From: Blepharisma japonicum
Taxonomy: Eukaryota > Ciliophora > Heterotrichea > Heterotrichida > Blepharismidae
Assembly (NCBI GenBank): GCA_949751835.1
Contig: CATKHK010000127.1
Location: forward strand, 1-64,000
Direction of reading: 5' to 3'
DNA length: 64,000 bases
Part shown: in pieces, positions 10,502 to 22,351 of the stretch
Layout: each line of letters starts with the position of its first letter
Position numbering within the stretch: position 1 is the stretch's first letter
Notes under the pieces: model-generated
The model's database searches: none
Told to the model about the DNA's origin: nothing
What the model saw: only the letters and a program-made list of their open reading frames with translations
Made by a program: the position numbers and the translations under genes

Positions 10502-12793
10502 CTAAATCCCAATTACCTTATGTTCATCAGTAGTAGAATTTTCATGATTGATTTCTGTTTCTTCAGTTGCTGCCTCTTCTGCATGATCTCCGCTTTTTTC
10601 TTCATCACCTTCTTCAATTTCTCCATCTTCCTCTTCTTCCTCCCCACTTTCTTCATTACTTTCCAAGCCACTTTCGAATCCATTTTCATCTTCATTAGCT
10701 TCCATATCCAAACTGGTTTCATTATTCACAATTTTTCTCCTTCTCAGCCTCATCCCTACATTTTCTTCTTTAATTTTTCTTTTTAGTTCCATTTTTTGAG
10801 AATCTCTTTCGACACTAAGCATGTCTGGCTGTGTGTAATATTCATTAGTAGCGTTCATAAGGGCCATTACATGTGCAGCTACAGACTGTGCCAGTGCTGA
10901 AACGATGCCTCCTTTTATTCTGTAGCCTCCTTCAAGAACTGATACAATTCTGCCTTGGCAACAGGTGTTGGCTATTTTTATTAAATTTTCAGTTACCCAG
11001 GTAAAATCGTCTTCGTCTAAGTCCATAAATCCGTGGTTTATAGAATCAAGCCCATGTCCATCAAAGCCAGCTGAAATCATAATTAAATCAGGTTGAAACT
11101 CAAGTAATCTTGGAAACACTTTTTCTCTATAATTTTGTCTAAATACCGAAGACTCAGTTCCATAAGACATCGGCAAATTAAGAATCCCAGCTGGGTAGTC
11201 TTCTTCTGGTCCACAATAAGTCCCAGAATACGGATAAAATTTCCCACCAAAATCTTCACCATATCCATGCGAAGAAATAAATAATACATTTTTAGAGTCA
11301 TCAACAGAAAGCCAAGGTTTATATGATCTTGACGTAATATTTGCTTTAATTCCGATATTATTTAAATCAATAGCATGGACATGCTTAGAAGGTTTCAAAT
11401 TCTTTACAATTGCTTCAGTCCCATTCCCATGATGTACATCAAAATCCACAATAGCAACTTTATTAATATTTCCTCTATAGTTATAAATGGCATATGCAGC
11501 TCCAATAGCGACGTTATTTAATAAGCAAAATCCAGCAGACGTCAAATCAGGCTCACCATCAGAGTCAACAGCGCCTGAAGGGCCTAAATGGTGCCCAGGA
11601 GGCCGAATGCTGCAAAATGCGTTTTTAGACTTCCCAGTGACAACTAAATCTACTGCATGAGTTACAGACCCAGCAGCTGCAAAAGCGGCATCTAGCGATC
11701 TGTCACTTACAATGGTATCTCTATCAAATTTCACAGGGCCTGAATTTGGTTCTAATTCTTTTATAAATTTTTCTAATTGGTAAAAATAAGAATACTCATG
11801 GACTCTTAAAATATCAGCGACATTTACAAGTGGCGGGTTTTTAATCCAATTAATATTATCAGCAAATTCGTCTATAAGTAAAGACCCGAATGAATCCAAA
11901 TATAAAATTTCTATACGATAAGGGTTTTCCGCCTGATATTTTTTCTGTTTCGCCACAAGTTCTCTATCCCTTACCGAAAGACTGGCATGGTCCTTACAAT
12001 TTTCATGCGTAATCACTGTACATTGTCCCTGGCTATGTGGAGGTGGGATGACCCCATTTTTTGCTTTCTGAAACTCATTGGTAAACCCACAGATATTTGC
12101 GACGTCCTCAGGGGTCTGCTCATGCTCATTATTTATAGTTAAAATTGCTTCACTTCCCAAGTTAATTAAGACTGGGACACATTTTCAGGCTCCTCTTCTA
12201 ACAGCTAGATGTATTGGTGTATCCCCATTTCCGTCAGCACATAATAGCATGTCACTGCCGAGTTCTTGTAACATTTGTTGTAGACAAACTTCATTTTTGT
12301 GCTCAATTGCACAGTGAATTGCCATTCTTCCTGAGAAATCACGGAGATTGGCGTCAATTGACTTGGAGATTAGTAAAGTTATAGCGTCAGAAAGACCTGA
12401 AATGGCGGCTATGTGTAGGGCGGTGCGGCCAAGGCGGTCTCTTGCATTTACTGAGACGTCAGGGTGTTCTAGGATGGCTTGCAAGCATCTGAAGCAAGAT
12501 TGGTGGTAAAACTTGAACTGTCCCAAAGCAAGCGATAAATGTATTGGCATGAGCCCTTCAAAAGGCACGCAAGGGTCAGAGCCTGCTTTTAATAGTGTGA
12601 TAACGCAGCCTGGCCTTGCGTTTACCAGAGCAACATGCAGTGGTAGCATTCCCTCATCATTGAAATGAGAAAGAACACTTGTGGTATCTTCCAAGCTTGA
12701 TAAAAAGTCAACTAAAGCTTCTTCATCACCTAATTTGCAAAGATCATGGATGTTTTGCTTTGTTAAACTAGGCATGCTTTCACTGTATGACAT
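10502..12793 (-). CDS. Class II-type histone deacetylase with N-terminal ankyrin repeats
   Basis: A 763-residue protein. Residues ~45-240 form about five ankyrin repeats (for example RTALHIAAISGLSDA and DTPIHLAVRRGA). The repeats lead in frame through a TGA (Trp) at 12182-12184 into a deacetylase domain at ~290-640. The catalytic set is visible: RPPGHH at ~397, DFDVHHGNG at ~450, AGFDGH at ~575 and LEGGYR at ~620, supplying the paired His, the Zn ligands (Asp, His, Asp) and the transition-state Tyr. Asp after the paired-His loop and the SAGFCLLNN motif fit class II enzymes. The C-terminus has a basic cluster (MRLRRRK) that could be a nuclear signal, followed by a long Glu-rich tail. It should remove acetyl groups from lysines of histones or other proteins. 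Ankyrin repeats fused to an HDAC catalytic domain are not a common arrangement. Confidence 0.92.
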
Positions 12794-13187
12794 TAAAATT
12801 ATCCAGGTTTGGCATGTTGGGAGTATATATATTAGAGATTAATGACTAATGATAATTTAAATTAGTAAATTTTTTATAAAAGAAATTTGCTAAATATAAT
12901 ATCATGGCCGCATATAATATAGATAAAGGGAAAAAAATTATACTCAAAGTAATTCACATAATATTAATAATAAATTCTTTCGATTATATAAATCTTCTTT
13001 AAAACTTAAAACTAACTCGAATATTACAGTAATTTAATAAAATTGCCATTTATAATCTTATTGCTTAAATTTCTATTTCTTTTAGACTCCAAAATTTTTT
13101 TCTTAAAAATTGATTTTCATTCTTTTTCAAACCTAAATGCTTTATCCATATTTACCTTCTTAAACTTTATGTATAATTTACAGTTGA
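12794..13187. promoter_or_regulatory. Divergent promoter region, HDAC and SOD genes
   Basis: AT-rich 394-bp spacer between the divergent starts of the deacetylase and superoxide dismutase genes. No distinct element recognised. Confidence 0.4.
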
Positions 13188-13913
13188 ATGTGTGCAAAAC
13201 GGATAATATGGTTACTCCTTATCGCTTATTGTTCAGCATCATGCTCAGAAAAAGACGACTATTCCTATTCTAACGAAAATACCACATTTTCCTTACCAAA
13301 ACTTCCATACTCCTATAACGCTTTAGAGCCAGTGTTATGAACTCAAGTAATCTACTATCATCACAAAAAAGAGCACAAAAACATAATCAATGAGCTTAAT
13401 GATTATATACAAAATAATCAAGAATATGCAGGAAAAACAATCACAGATTTATTAATTAATTATGGGCTGCAAGATGATGGGATCGCAAACTATGCAGGTG
13501 GCCATTACAATCATTGCTTATTATGGTGGATTTATACACTTGCAGACTGTGCCAAAGAAGAACCAGAAGGAAAATTATTAGCGAAAATCGAAGAAAAGTG
13601 GGGAAGTTTCTCTGATTTTGTTGTAGAGTTTACAAAGACTGCTAATTCACTGTTTGGGAGTGGCTGGGTTTGGCTTTGTTCAGATAGTCAAGGGAATTTA
13701 GAAATAAAAGCTAAGAAAAACGAATATTCCCCACTGGCAGGAGGTGAATGTTACCCAATATTAGGTATTGATTTGTGGGAGCACGCATATTATTTGAAAT
13801 TTTTATGGGAAAGAAAAGTTTATGCAAATTTGTGGTGGACTATTGTGGACTGGGAATTAATTGAATATTGGTATGAAACTTATGCAGCAATTGGACTGCC
13901 AGTACCTGTTTAA
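13188..13913 (+). CDS. Fe/Mn superoxide dismutase with signal peptide
   Basis: A 241-residue protein, ATG at 13188-13190 and TAA stop, with an in-frame TGA read as Trp within EPVLWTQ. It begins with a hydrophobic leader (IIWLLLIAYCSASC), then the dismutase domain from LPKLPYSYNALEP. Metal ligands can be assigned by family pattern: H58 in YYHHKKEH, H109 in GGHYNHCLLWW, and D195 and H199 in DLWEHAYYLK. The conserved FGSGWVWL is also present. The enzyme dismutates superoxide to oxygen and peroxide. The leader suggests targeting to the secretory pathway, or possibly an organelle, rather than the cytosol. Whether iron or manganese is used cannot be decided by eye. Confidence 0.93.
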
Positions 13914-14027
13914 TAGATATAATAAAGAAAGAATTTTCAGCTATTTAATAGGTTCTTTTAAGATGCTATATGAAAATTTTCTAATTGAGGTCTCTACAAA
14001 TAGAATTTTATAATAATTTTTACGTTA

Positions 14028-14495
14028 ATGGACAAAAGTGACCTTTTAAGCCAATGCATCGACGTATTGGGAGGCCAGCCTCATGAAATCCGAGAAAACG
14101 AGACCTGCCACGAAATCAACATAAATTTGCCAGATTTGCCTGAATGCAATAGAAAAATGCTTATAGAATCGAGAAGAAATTTAGTAATAATCTACAGTCA
14201 ATGCAAGAGTATTAGGGCCATAACAGATTCCCAAAAGAAAAATTGCCTGAGGTTTATTTCTAAAGCCAATGAAGGTATTAGTTTTGGGAATATTGAGCTG
14301 AATTATGATTCCGGAGAATTTCGATATAAAACAAGTCAAGCTTTTCCAGGGGTCAGAGATGCAAGACCAGTTATAACATTTATGCTTGAGCAGCAAAACA
14401 TAAATTTTCAAAGGCTAGTTGAAGTACTCCCAAGGATGCTTGAAGGAGAAATCGATTTTGCAAATGCAGCACAGCATGTTACAAATCCCCAGTAA
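14028..14495 (+). CDS. Small YbjN-like protein
   Basis: A 155-residue soluble protein with ATG at 14028 and TAA stop, 114 bp downstream of the dismutase gene on the same strand. The central part (CLRFISKANEGISFG, then NIELNYDSGEFRYKT) has the helix, N-x-x-x-x-x-G and two-strand pattern of the YbjN/sensory transduction regulator fold. The C-terminal helix (FMLEQQNINFQRLVEVLPRM) also fits that family, where a last helix follows the sheet. YbjN-type proteins are chaperone-like and their function in eukaryotes is unclear. No catalytic residues are expected. Assignment is by pattern only. Confidence 0.7.
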   Translation: MDKSDLLSQCIDVLGGQPHEIRENETCHEININLPDLPECNRKMLIESRRNLVIIYSQCKSIRAITDSQKKNCLRFISKANEGISFGNIELNYDSGEFRYKTSQAFPGVRDARPVITFMLEQQNINFQRLVEVLPRMLEGEIDFANAAQHVTNPQ

Positions 14496-14939
14496 TTATT
14501 AAAAGGTTTGGCATTATCATAAATATTTATGGCTTTTTTTATAAATTTATAAAAATAATAAGTTTGCTATGATTTTAAATTGATATTATAAAATAAATGG
14601 AAATTGCTAAATCTCTCTGTCATGCAGTCATAATACATTATTAAATGTGGAATAATATCAAAAATCGAAAAAGGATGACAGTTATTTATATAAACAGACC
14701 TCAAATTTCTATATATTAGACAGTGATAGCATAAATGATGCTTAATTGGAGATATCAGAGTTATATTTTATTATTTCTGCTTAGGAGATCTATTAATACT
14801 CGGTAGTTTCAATCAAAGCTTATAAAGAAATATTTTATTAATCCAAAAAAATTTTCTTTTAGTGTGTCATCATATTGAATTATTAATCGAAATACAAATA
14901 AGAGTAATCACTGTCTAAATTTATTTATATATATTAAGA
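14496..14939. other. Intergenic DNA, no gene seen
   Basis: AT-rich stretch after the YbjN-like gene. It may include the decayed 5' part of the relic that becomes recognisable from about 14940, but I cannot trace it here. Confidence 0.4.
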
Positions 14940-15400
14940 AGATTTAATGAAAGATATCAAACATTTATCGATCTTCTAAAAACTGTAACTTTGAAGCTAA
15001 TAAAGCTTAAGGCAATTTTTGTGCTAGCTCTGAAAGTAGATAAATTCAACTTTGAACGATACAAAATAAGTGAAATAAATTATTCATTCTTAGCCAGATT
15101 CCAAACAATTAATTTTAAGATGAAAGTCATAGTTTTACTAATGATTTCCTAGTTCGAAGATTTTTACAATTTTTGAATTTTGCCGGTGAATTGAATTTTG
15201 AAGGAATTGCAAGATAGTAGTAAATCTATAAAAAAAGCTATTGGAATGTGCTAATTCTGAGCAAACATTTAGTTATATATTTCCAGTGCTCAAAAATCAT
15301 ATAATATTTATCAATATTGATAATAAAAAGTTAGAATTTCGCAGTTTGATTTTTAGCTTAAGCAATTTTATAAGATTTTACAATTTAATAAGATTGAAAT
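14940..15400 (+). pseudogene. Decayed, inverted third copy of the zincin-like gene family
   Basis: On the plus strand, short peptide blocks occur in the same order as in the minus-strand genes at 15433-18270 and 19170-21893. These are ERYQTFIDLL...LKLIKL (compare INYQELINRL...NSLIKLM), ALKVDKFNFE (compare SLTEKVEKDK), LVRRFLQFLNF (compare LLIRRFLQFLDF), and SEQTFSYIFPVLKNHI (compare TEQTFNYIFPVLSTHI). The last block continues into a stretch matching RDLIFHILS. Several stops and frame changes interrupt it. It is closer to the 19170-21893 gene than to its immediate neighbour. No C-terminal peptidase-like part remains. Confidence 0.7.
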
Positions 15401-15432
15401 CTCGATAATATTTTTAAAACCATTTATGTAGA

Positions 15433-18270
15433 TTAATTATCATTATGACTTCTTCTCTCTAAAGAATGCATTCCATCGCTACTTCTTCCCAGTTGGTACT
15501 TTTCTGAATGGTCAGAATATAAATCGCTTAAGCAATATTTAAAATTCTCTAATGGCTGACGTCAGTTTTCAATTCTATTAAGAAAATCAACTTGCTTGTC
15601 ATTGATTTTTACAACAAAAACTCAAAATATCTCAGACTCTAACTGTCAGCCTCCTTCATTTGTATATGGTAAAGCGGTAGCTTTTATGGCTCCTGGAGCT
15701 CCTTTGCTAATTTTTTTGTTTTTCTTCAAGGGAGGGGTTTTTTCATTTATCTCATAAAAGCCATTTTTTGTTTTTCTAATGTGATGAGCAAGCTCGTGAA
15801 CAAAAATTATTTTCTGAGCGCATAAATCAAGGGCTTTACAATCATTATATTTGCTATTAATTAGAATGTCACCTCCTAAAACTGTAACCCCTGCAAGATC
15901 AAAAGGCATATAAGCAAAATAAACATAATCATGGTAATTTTTTGTCAAATCGATATTAAGATCGATCTTTGCTAAGCCTTCTTTTACTACTCTTGAAGCA
16001 GCTAAATTTTGGAAAATAGCGAGTTGAGTAGCATTTGCTTTTTCTATTGGCTTAGATATAAGCTGAACTACAAATGATACTGTTTTCATTATAAAATTGG
16101 TATTCTTTATAGATAATTTGAATAAATTGCTTAGCTGAGAGATAAGTCACTTTTTTACTTGAACGGGAGTTTGAACACCAAACAGAATTTGTAATATAAA
16201 AGAGTTCTTTAATTCTTCTAAAAGTTCAGCTTGAAGATTAATGTCATTTTCAGTTAATTTGTTTTGTTTTTGATTCATTAATGCAATGGCGCTATTGTTT
16301 GTTTCTTTTCTTTCTTCATTTACTTTATGCTCTTCTGGAATAGTTAATTCACTAATAGACTGCGGGGTGACTGTTAATATATCACTAAATAAGTCAAAAT
16401 GAGCCAATAAAGAGTAGCCTGTCTTGCTATCACTGGTACTTCCTTTAGAGACTTCATTTCTAGTAGCAATTTTATCTTCAATTTGGTCAATTTTGCTTTC
16501 AGCTACAGGCATTATGATTTCTTTGGTTTCTTCTGCAATAATATTTTCATTTGTTTTGCTTTCTTCATTTTTTTTATTTTTTCAATATTCTCTTAATTCT
16601 GCCAGATTTTCGGATCCCCAACAAAACTCAATTAAAACTTTTGCCCAATAGTCATTGTCTGTATATTCAGCTGAATTGATTTTGAAGCCATCATTTCAAA
16701 TGGATACAATATTAAAAATATTCTCTCAGAATACGTCGCAACCATTGCGAAGATAACCAATTAGATTATCAATAAATCCATTAAATTGTTCTGGAACATT
16801 AACATTTATTTGAATCTCTCGCTCTTCATCTAAACTTCACCAAATATAGTCTCTAAAGGAGATCCATTTCCGATTATTACCTATAAACTGTGAATCAATT
16901 TTTAATTTTACTTCGCTAAGTTTATCCCATATATGAGGCAAATATCGAAGTATTGAGCTTAAGATATTTACAATATCATCTACACTTTTAGTATCAGTTG
17001 TAATACCAGTCGATTTATCAGTATTATAGCAATATTCAAAGAGATTCACTGCATACTCACAAATGTCACTTTTAATCTTTTCGCAATCAGGCTCTTTATA
17101 TAAACAAGAAAAAAGCATAAGCTGAGTAGCTATGCTTCTAGCAGTGGAAATATTAAATATATGCTCTGCTGTTTTTATTGAAGAAAAATATTTCCTCAAA
17201 AAATTAATATCATAAAATTGGCTTGTAAGTTGAACTTCAACAAGTTTTCCTAAAAGATTATAAATGTCTTCAGATAATGGGCAAAAATCAAATATTCTGA
17301 TTAATTGTGAATCTGTAATAATATATTTCGTATTTTTGCTATTTTTATCTGTTATATATGATATAAAAACTAAAATAGCATTGGCAATATCTTTTTCTAA
17401 AATTGATTTTTTCTTATAATCAGGAATAGCATCATCTGAAATGAAATTAAAATAGAACTGGATATAAGATGATACTCAATCTTTGTGCTTTAAAAAAAAT
17501 TTTTCTTTAATTGAAGCCCCGAGTTCTTCTTTTAGTGAAAGTACATGGAAGATCAAATCATGAGATTTTTCCTTTTTATTTTCACTTATAAATGCTACAT
17601 GATTCATAAGTGCAGAATACACATACTTAAACGTTTTGACACTAGTAACTCTATTTAAAATTAAGTTTCAGAATTCTGAGTTTAGTTTATAAAACCCACC
17701 CATACCACGTTTGATAGTAAATTTTAAAAGCTGCGAAAATCTTCTTATTAATAGATCAGCAGATAAATTATCAACGTTATCGTCAAAATATAGCTGCCTT
17801 AATCTGTCTTGGAAGCTACAAATAATCTGCACTATATTTTCTTGATTAAGCCTAGTTTTATCTGCTTTCTCAGTAAGAGTATAAAATGTCATAAGCTTTG
17901 TTAGTTCAATGACACTGCAGTTTTTTATTAGCATTTGTAAATTTACTTCCAATCTTTGTAAACAAGGTTTAATAAATTCTAAAATTTTTTCTTTTAGCTT
18001 GTTGTCATAGTCCATTACTAATCCAAAATAAAAATAAGCTCACTCATTACCTAAGTTGGTATTTTCTAAAATATTCCATATGTCATTGGAACTTTCAATG
18101 CTTAATTTTCTGTCGATTTCATAGGCTTTTGATATTTCCGATGTCATTTGACTTGTTTCTTCTGATTGGTGATGATCTAGACCAAGCTGACATTCTATAA
18201 GATTTTGAATCCCGAGCTCTATTTCTCTCTTTTTCCTTTCAAATATTAGCTTTGAATCGAAGGACGCCAT
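15433..18270 (-). CDS. Large protein with C-terminal HExxH (zincin-like) domain, paralog A
   Basis: A 945-residue protein, ATG at 18268-18270 and TAA stop at 15433, with at least six in-frame TGA codons. The first ~620 residues look helical, without membrane segments, and have no family I recognise. A low-complexity linker (~600-720) is followed by a C-terminal domain with GVTVLGGDILINSKY and, 31 residues on, IIFVHELAHHIRK. H825-E826-x-x-H829 is the zinc-binding and catalytic signature of zincin metallopeptidases, and the preceding hydrophobic run fits the usual active-site helix. The third zinc ligand is not obvious. It has a tandem paralog (B) and an inverted relic alongside. Peptidase activity is inferred from the motif alone. 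Confidence 0.8.
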
Positions 18271-19169
18271 TAAAATTTTATAAAATTAAGGCCCCAACTG
18301 ACTATCTCATTTGATTAAAGATTTAGCTATGTTTTATTCTTAATTATTAATTTTACTCGTTAAGAATTTTTAAAATTTATTTCTAATGTTTGTTTTAAAA
18401 ACAAAGTGAATTAAGAATTTTATTTATGAAATAATGCGTTTTCTTGTTGAAGAAAAAAGGGAAATTTTATAGATTCTAATAACCTATCACTGTAATTGTA
18501 ATTATTTATCAGTCTTTAGCCCTCTAAAAATAAGCTATGCTTGCATATTTAAAATTTTAATTCTTACTTTCGTATTTAGTTATTAATTAAAGCATTTTAC
18601 AATTTTCATATCTAAAACATTCTTAGAATTTCTAAAAGTATATTAAAAATTTAATTATTTAAATTTTAATAGGTTTATTTGTAAAAATGACCTAATAATT
18701 TTAATAACTTGCATTTTTAGCTCTATGACATAGTTTATGATGCCCCTTAATAAAATCAAGAGTAAAATTTTCCAAGCTATTATAAAGACTGCACACTTTT
18801 AAAATTCCTACTTTAAGTCGAATATTAGGTATCTGAAGTTTATGATGCCAATTTACTAGTAGTTAGGATTATCTACTAATCTAGCTTCAATAAAATTCTA
18901 ATATTTGATGTCACTTAATCTATTTCTTCTATTTTAGATAATCGCCTTCAAGCTCATTTCTTATGAATTTTATAGTTCTTTGTAGAGAATCCTATTTTCT
19001 ATTGAAAAATTAAATTTCATTGATTAATTTTTATCATTTACAATAGCCCAGATGTTTATAACTAAAAGAAGTGATGAATTTGAAGATCTGTTTGCATATT
19101 TTAAATAGCTCAATCGTTTATTTTTCTGAAAATTTTAATTTTCTCCAAAATTTTAATTTATAATTACAT
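18271..19169. other. Intergenic DNA between paralogs A and B
   Basis: About 900 bp of AT-rich sequence between the start of paralog A and the stop of paralog B. I see no open frame of note, no RNA gene and no clear match to the neighbours. Confidence 0.5.
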
Positions 19170-21893
19170 TTAAGGGGAAAGAATATAATTATCATTATGG
19201 CCTCTTCTCTCTAAAGAATAGCACCCATCACTATCTTTTCCTAGTTGATATAAATCTGAATCCCTTGAATATAGAAATCTAAGCTTTCTTCGAAACAATT
19301 TTAGCGACATATCTCAATTTCAAAATCTGCTTAAAAACTCAATTTGTTTGCTATTTATTTTCACAAAAGAAACACAAAAGTTTTCAGACCCAAATTGTCA
19401 ATTGCCATTATTTAAATATGGACTTGGAGGAGTATTTATTTTTACTTGATAAAAACTATCTGTTGTTGTTCTTATGTGATTTATAAACTCATGGGCAAAA
19501 ATAATATTTTGAGCACACAGAGAAAGAGGATCGTTGCTGTTATATTTGCTATTTATTAAAATATCACCTCCAAAGACTGAAATACCTGTAAAATCAAAAG
19601 GTAAATTAGCAAAATAGACATTTTCATAATAAGGCCTTGCTGGATTGATGTCAAGCCCTTCGTTATTTAGACGCTCAATAACAACCTCTGAAGTAGCTAT
19701 ATTTTTGAATCGTTCTATCTGATTTGAATCAGCCTTACTTATTGATTTAGATATGAGTTGTGATAAAACCGAGACTGTTTCCATTATAAAATTGATATTA
19801 TTTATAGACAAACTGAAGAGACTAGATAGCTGAGATATGACTCACTTTTTTGCTTGAATAGGAGTTTCTGTGTCAAATAAAATTTTTAGTATAACGGAAG
19901 ATTTCAACTTTTCCAGAAGCTGAGCTTGAAGATAGGTGCCGCTTTCAGTTAAAGTTTTTGGCTTTTCGATTATTGAGATATTGACATTTTCAGAAATTTC
20001 TTTTATGATTGTATGGGCTTCATGATCTTTTATTGAAAGTGGATCCGCTGCTTCCCTATAATTTGTGCTTTCTCTTTGAAGACTTATTTCTTCTTTAGAT
20101 TTTTCATTAAAATCATCTTTATTTTGATATATTGAGCTTTCTACCGAAGTTTCAGTTATTGGATTTGATATTTCTTTGTATTCTTCTTTGAGATTGTGCT
20201 CATTTTCTACAAATTTTTTATTCTTTCAAAAATTTTTTAATTCGAAACAAATTTTTGATTTTCAGCAATAATCAACCAAAACTCTTGCCCAATAATTATT
20301 ATCTTCATATTTATCTGAGCTGGCAATGAAATCCTCATTTCAAACTAAGGCAATATTTTTTAATTTTTTTCAGAATATACTATCGCCTGAACGAAGATAG
20401 CAAATTAAACTATCTATAAATTCAATAAATTCCGTTGGGATTATAACACTTAGCTGAGTCTTAGACCATAAATCAATTTCTTTTAACAATCATTCTCGAC
20501 AAATAGATTTAATACTTAAGGCCTCTAAATTTTGATCTATTTCATTTGCTATCTCATAAATTTTATCCAAAAATGAAGGAAAATATTGTGATATTAAGCA
20601 TAAAATCCTAATTCCATCCCACATATTTATTAAATCTATTTCATGCTCATAAAAGTTTCTAAAAAAATTCTCAGCGTAACTTAAAAAATCATTTTTAATT
20701 ATTTCACAGCCCGATTCTATATCTAGGCAAGAAAAAAGCATAAGCTGAGTAGCTGCATTTTTAGCAATGGAAAGTTCATAAGAAAATCGTATATTTTTTA
20801 TATTTGAAAAATATTGCCTTAAAAAATCAATATCATAAAATTGGCTCATAAGTTGGAGCTCCACGAGGTTATTTAGAGGTATATAAATGCCACCAAGCAA
20901 GGATGAGAAATCAAAAATTCTTATGAGCTGAGACTCTTTAATAAGATATTGTGTGCTTTTGCAATTTTTATTAGTTATATATGAAACTAAAAGGGGGATT
21001 GCTGATGAAATGCCTATTTCTGAAATTATATTTTCCTTATCAGTAGAATTGCCGTTTTTTGGTATATATTCTCAATAAAACTGGATATAAAATGACACCC
21101 AGTCTTTGTGCTCCAAAAAAAAATTTTCATCTATTGGAAAATTCAACTGCTCTTTTCGTGAAAGTATATGAAAAATTAAATCTCGATATTCCTCCTTTTT
21201 ATTATTATTTGTGAAACTTATATGGGTACTTAGAACTGGAAATATATAATTAAATGTTTGTTCAGTAATAGCAGAGTCCAATATCAACTTTCAGAAGTCT
21301 ATCCCAAGCTTGTAAAATCCCCCCATATTTCATTCTACAGTAAAATCCAAAAACTGCAAAAATCTTCTTATTAATAAATCAACAAAAAAATTATCATAAA
21401 AAGCTAATGCTGGAAATCTATTTTGAAAAACGCAAATAATTTGCATTATATTTTCTTTATCAAGCTTATCTTTTTCTACTTTCTCAGTAAGACTAAAAAT
21501 TGTCATAAGTTTAATTAGACTATTGATGCTGCTACTTTCTAGGCGATTTATTAATTCTTGATAATTTATCTGCAAATTTTGTAAAATTGATTTAACGATT
21601 TTTAAAAAATCGGATAATATCAATCCATCATGGTCCATTATTAATCCTAAATAAAGGTAAGCATTCTCACTGCTTAAATCTACGTTTTTTAAGCTATCCC
21701 ATATACTAATATAGGTTTCTCGGATTAGGTGGCTATCTAATTCGTAGACTTTGGATTTTTCTGACTCTAGATGGCTTAAATCTTCTGACTGGGGATAATC
21801 CTCTTCAAGGACATTTTTTAGTAATTTTGAGATCCCTAGTTCAATTTGGCTATATTTCTCTTTCAATATCAAGTATAACTCATATTCCTCCAT
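19170..21893 (-). CDS. Large zincin-like protein, paralog B (HExxH altered)
   Basis: A 907-residue protein collinear with paralog A over its length. Matches include IRRFLQFLDFTVEW (A: IRRFSQLLKFTIKR), AATQLMLFSCL, FTGISVFGGDILINSKYN and the extreme C-terminal LERRGHNDN. The start was set at MEEYELYL (ATG 21891-21893) to match A; an upstream ATG at 21968 would add 25 residues. The metallopeptidase signature reads HEFINH instead of HELAHH, so the second zinc-binding His of HExxH is Asn (around residue 801). If the motif is catalytic in A, B is probably inactive or has a different role. The frame is otherwise intact, arguing that the protein is still maintained. Confidence 0.8.
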
Positions 21894-22351
21894 TAAATTT
21901 ATCCATATTAAAAGCCCCAAAAATAATTTACGCTTTTTATAAATTTTTGCTTTACAGCTTATAAACAATTATCATTCGAAGCTAAAATATTTTTTGCCTT
22001 TATATTTATTAAATTTTTGTTTATTCAAATATATATCAATTAATATCAAAGAAACATTTTAATCAAATTTTAGAATCCTCAAGAATGTTGTTATAAATAC
22101 AGATTTAACATTAATTCTATCTATTTTTAAACTTTGCAGACATGCTGATTAGATCTCTTTATGAGATCATCTGTAATAAATTTAATTGATTGCAATAGAA
22201 TTAATTTTATCAATTTTATGAAGTTAACTCATTAAGATAAATTCCAGACTTTTGAGTTAAGCTCAAAATATCACAGGAGGACGGCAAGCACAGCTTATAC
22301 CCATCTAAAAATTTTTTAAGTTAAATTATTTATTTGTATCATTTTAGCTAA
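21894..22351. other. Intergenic DNA
   Basis: AT-rich 458-bp spacer between the start of paralog B and the stop of the Cache/HAMP gene. Nothing recognised. Confidence 0.5.

Noticed and set aside
10520-10786. Plus-strand frame rich in Phe/Ile and Ser
   Set aside because: Antisense of the Glu-rich tail of the deacetylase.
13043-13273. Plus-strand frame of 76 codons starting in TTG/ATG
   Set aside because: Wrong frame; the real gene here is the superoxide dismutase starting at 13188.
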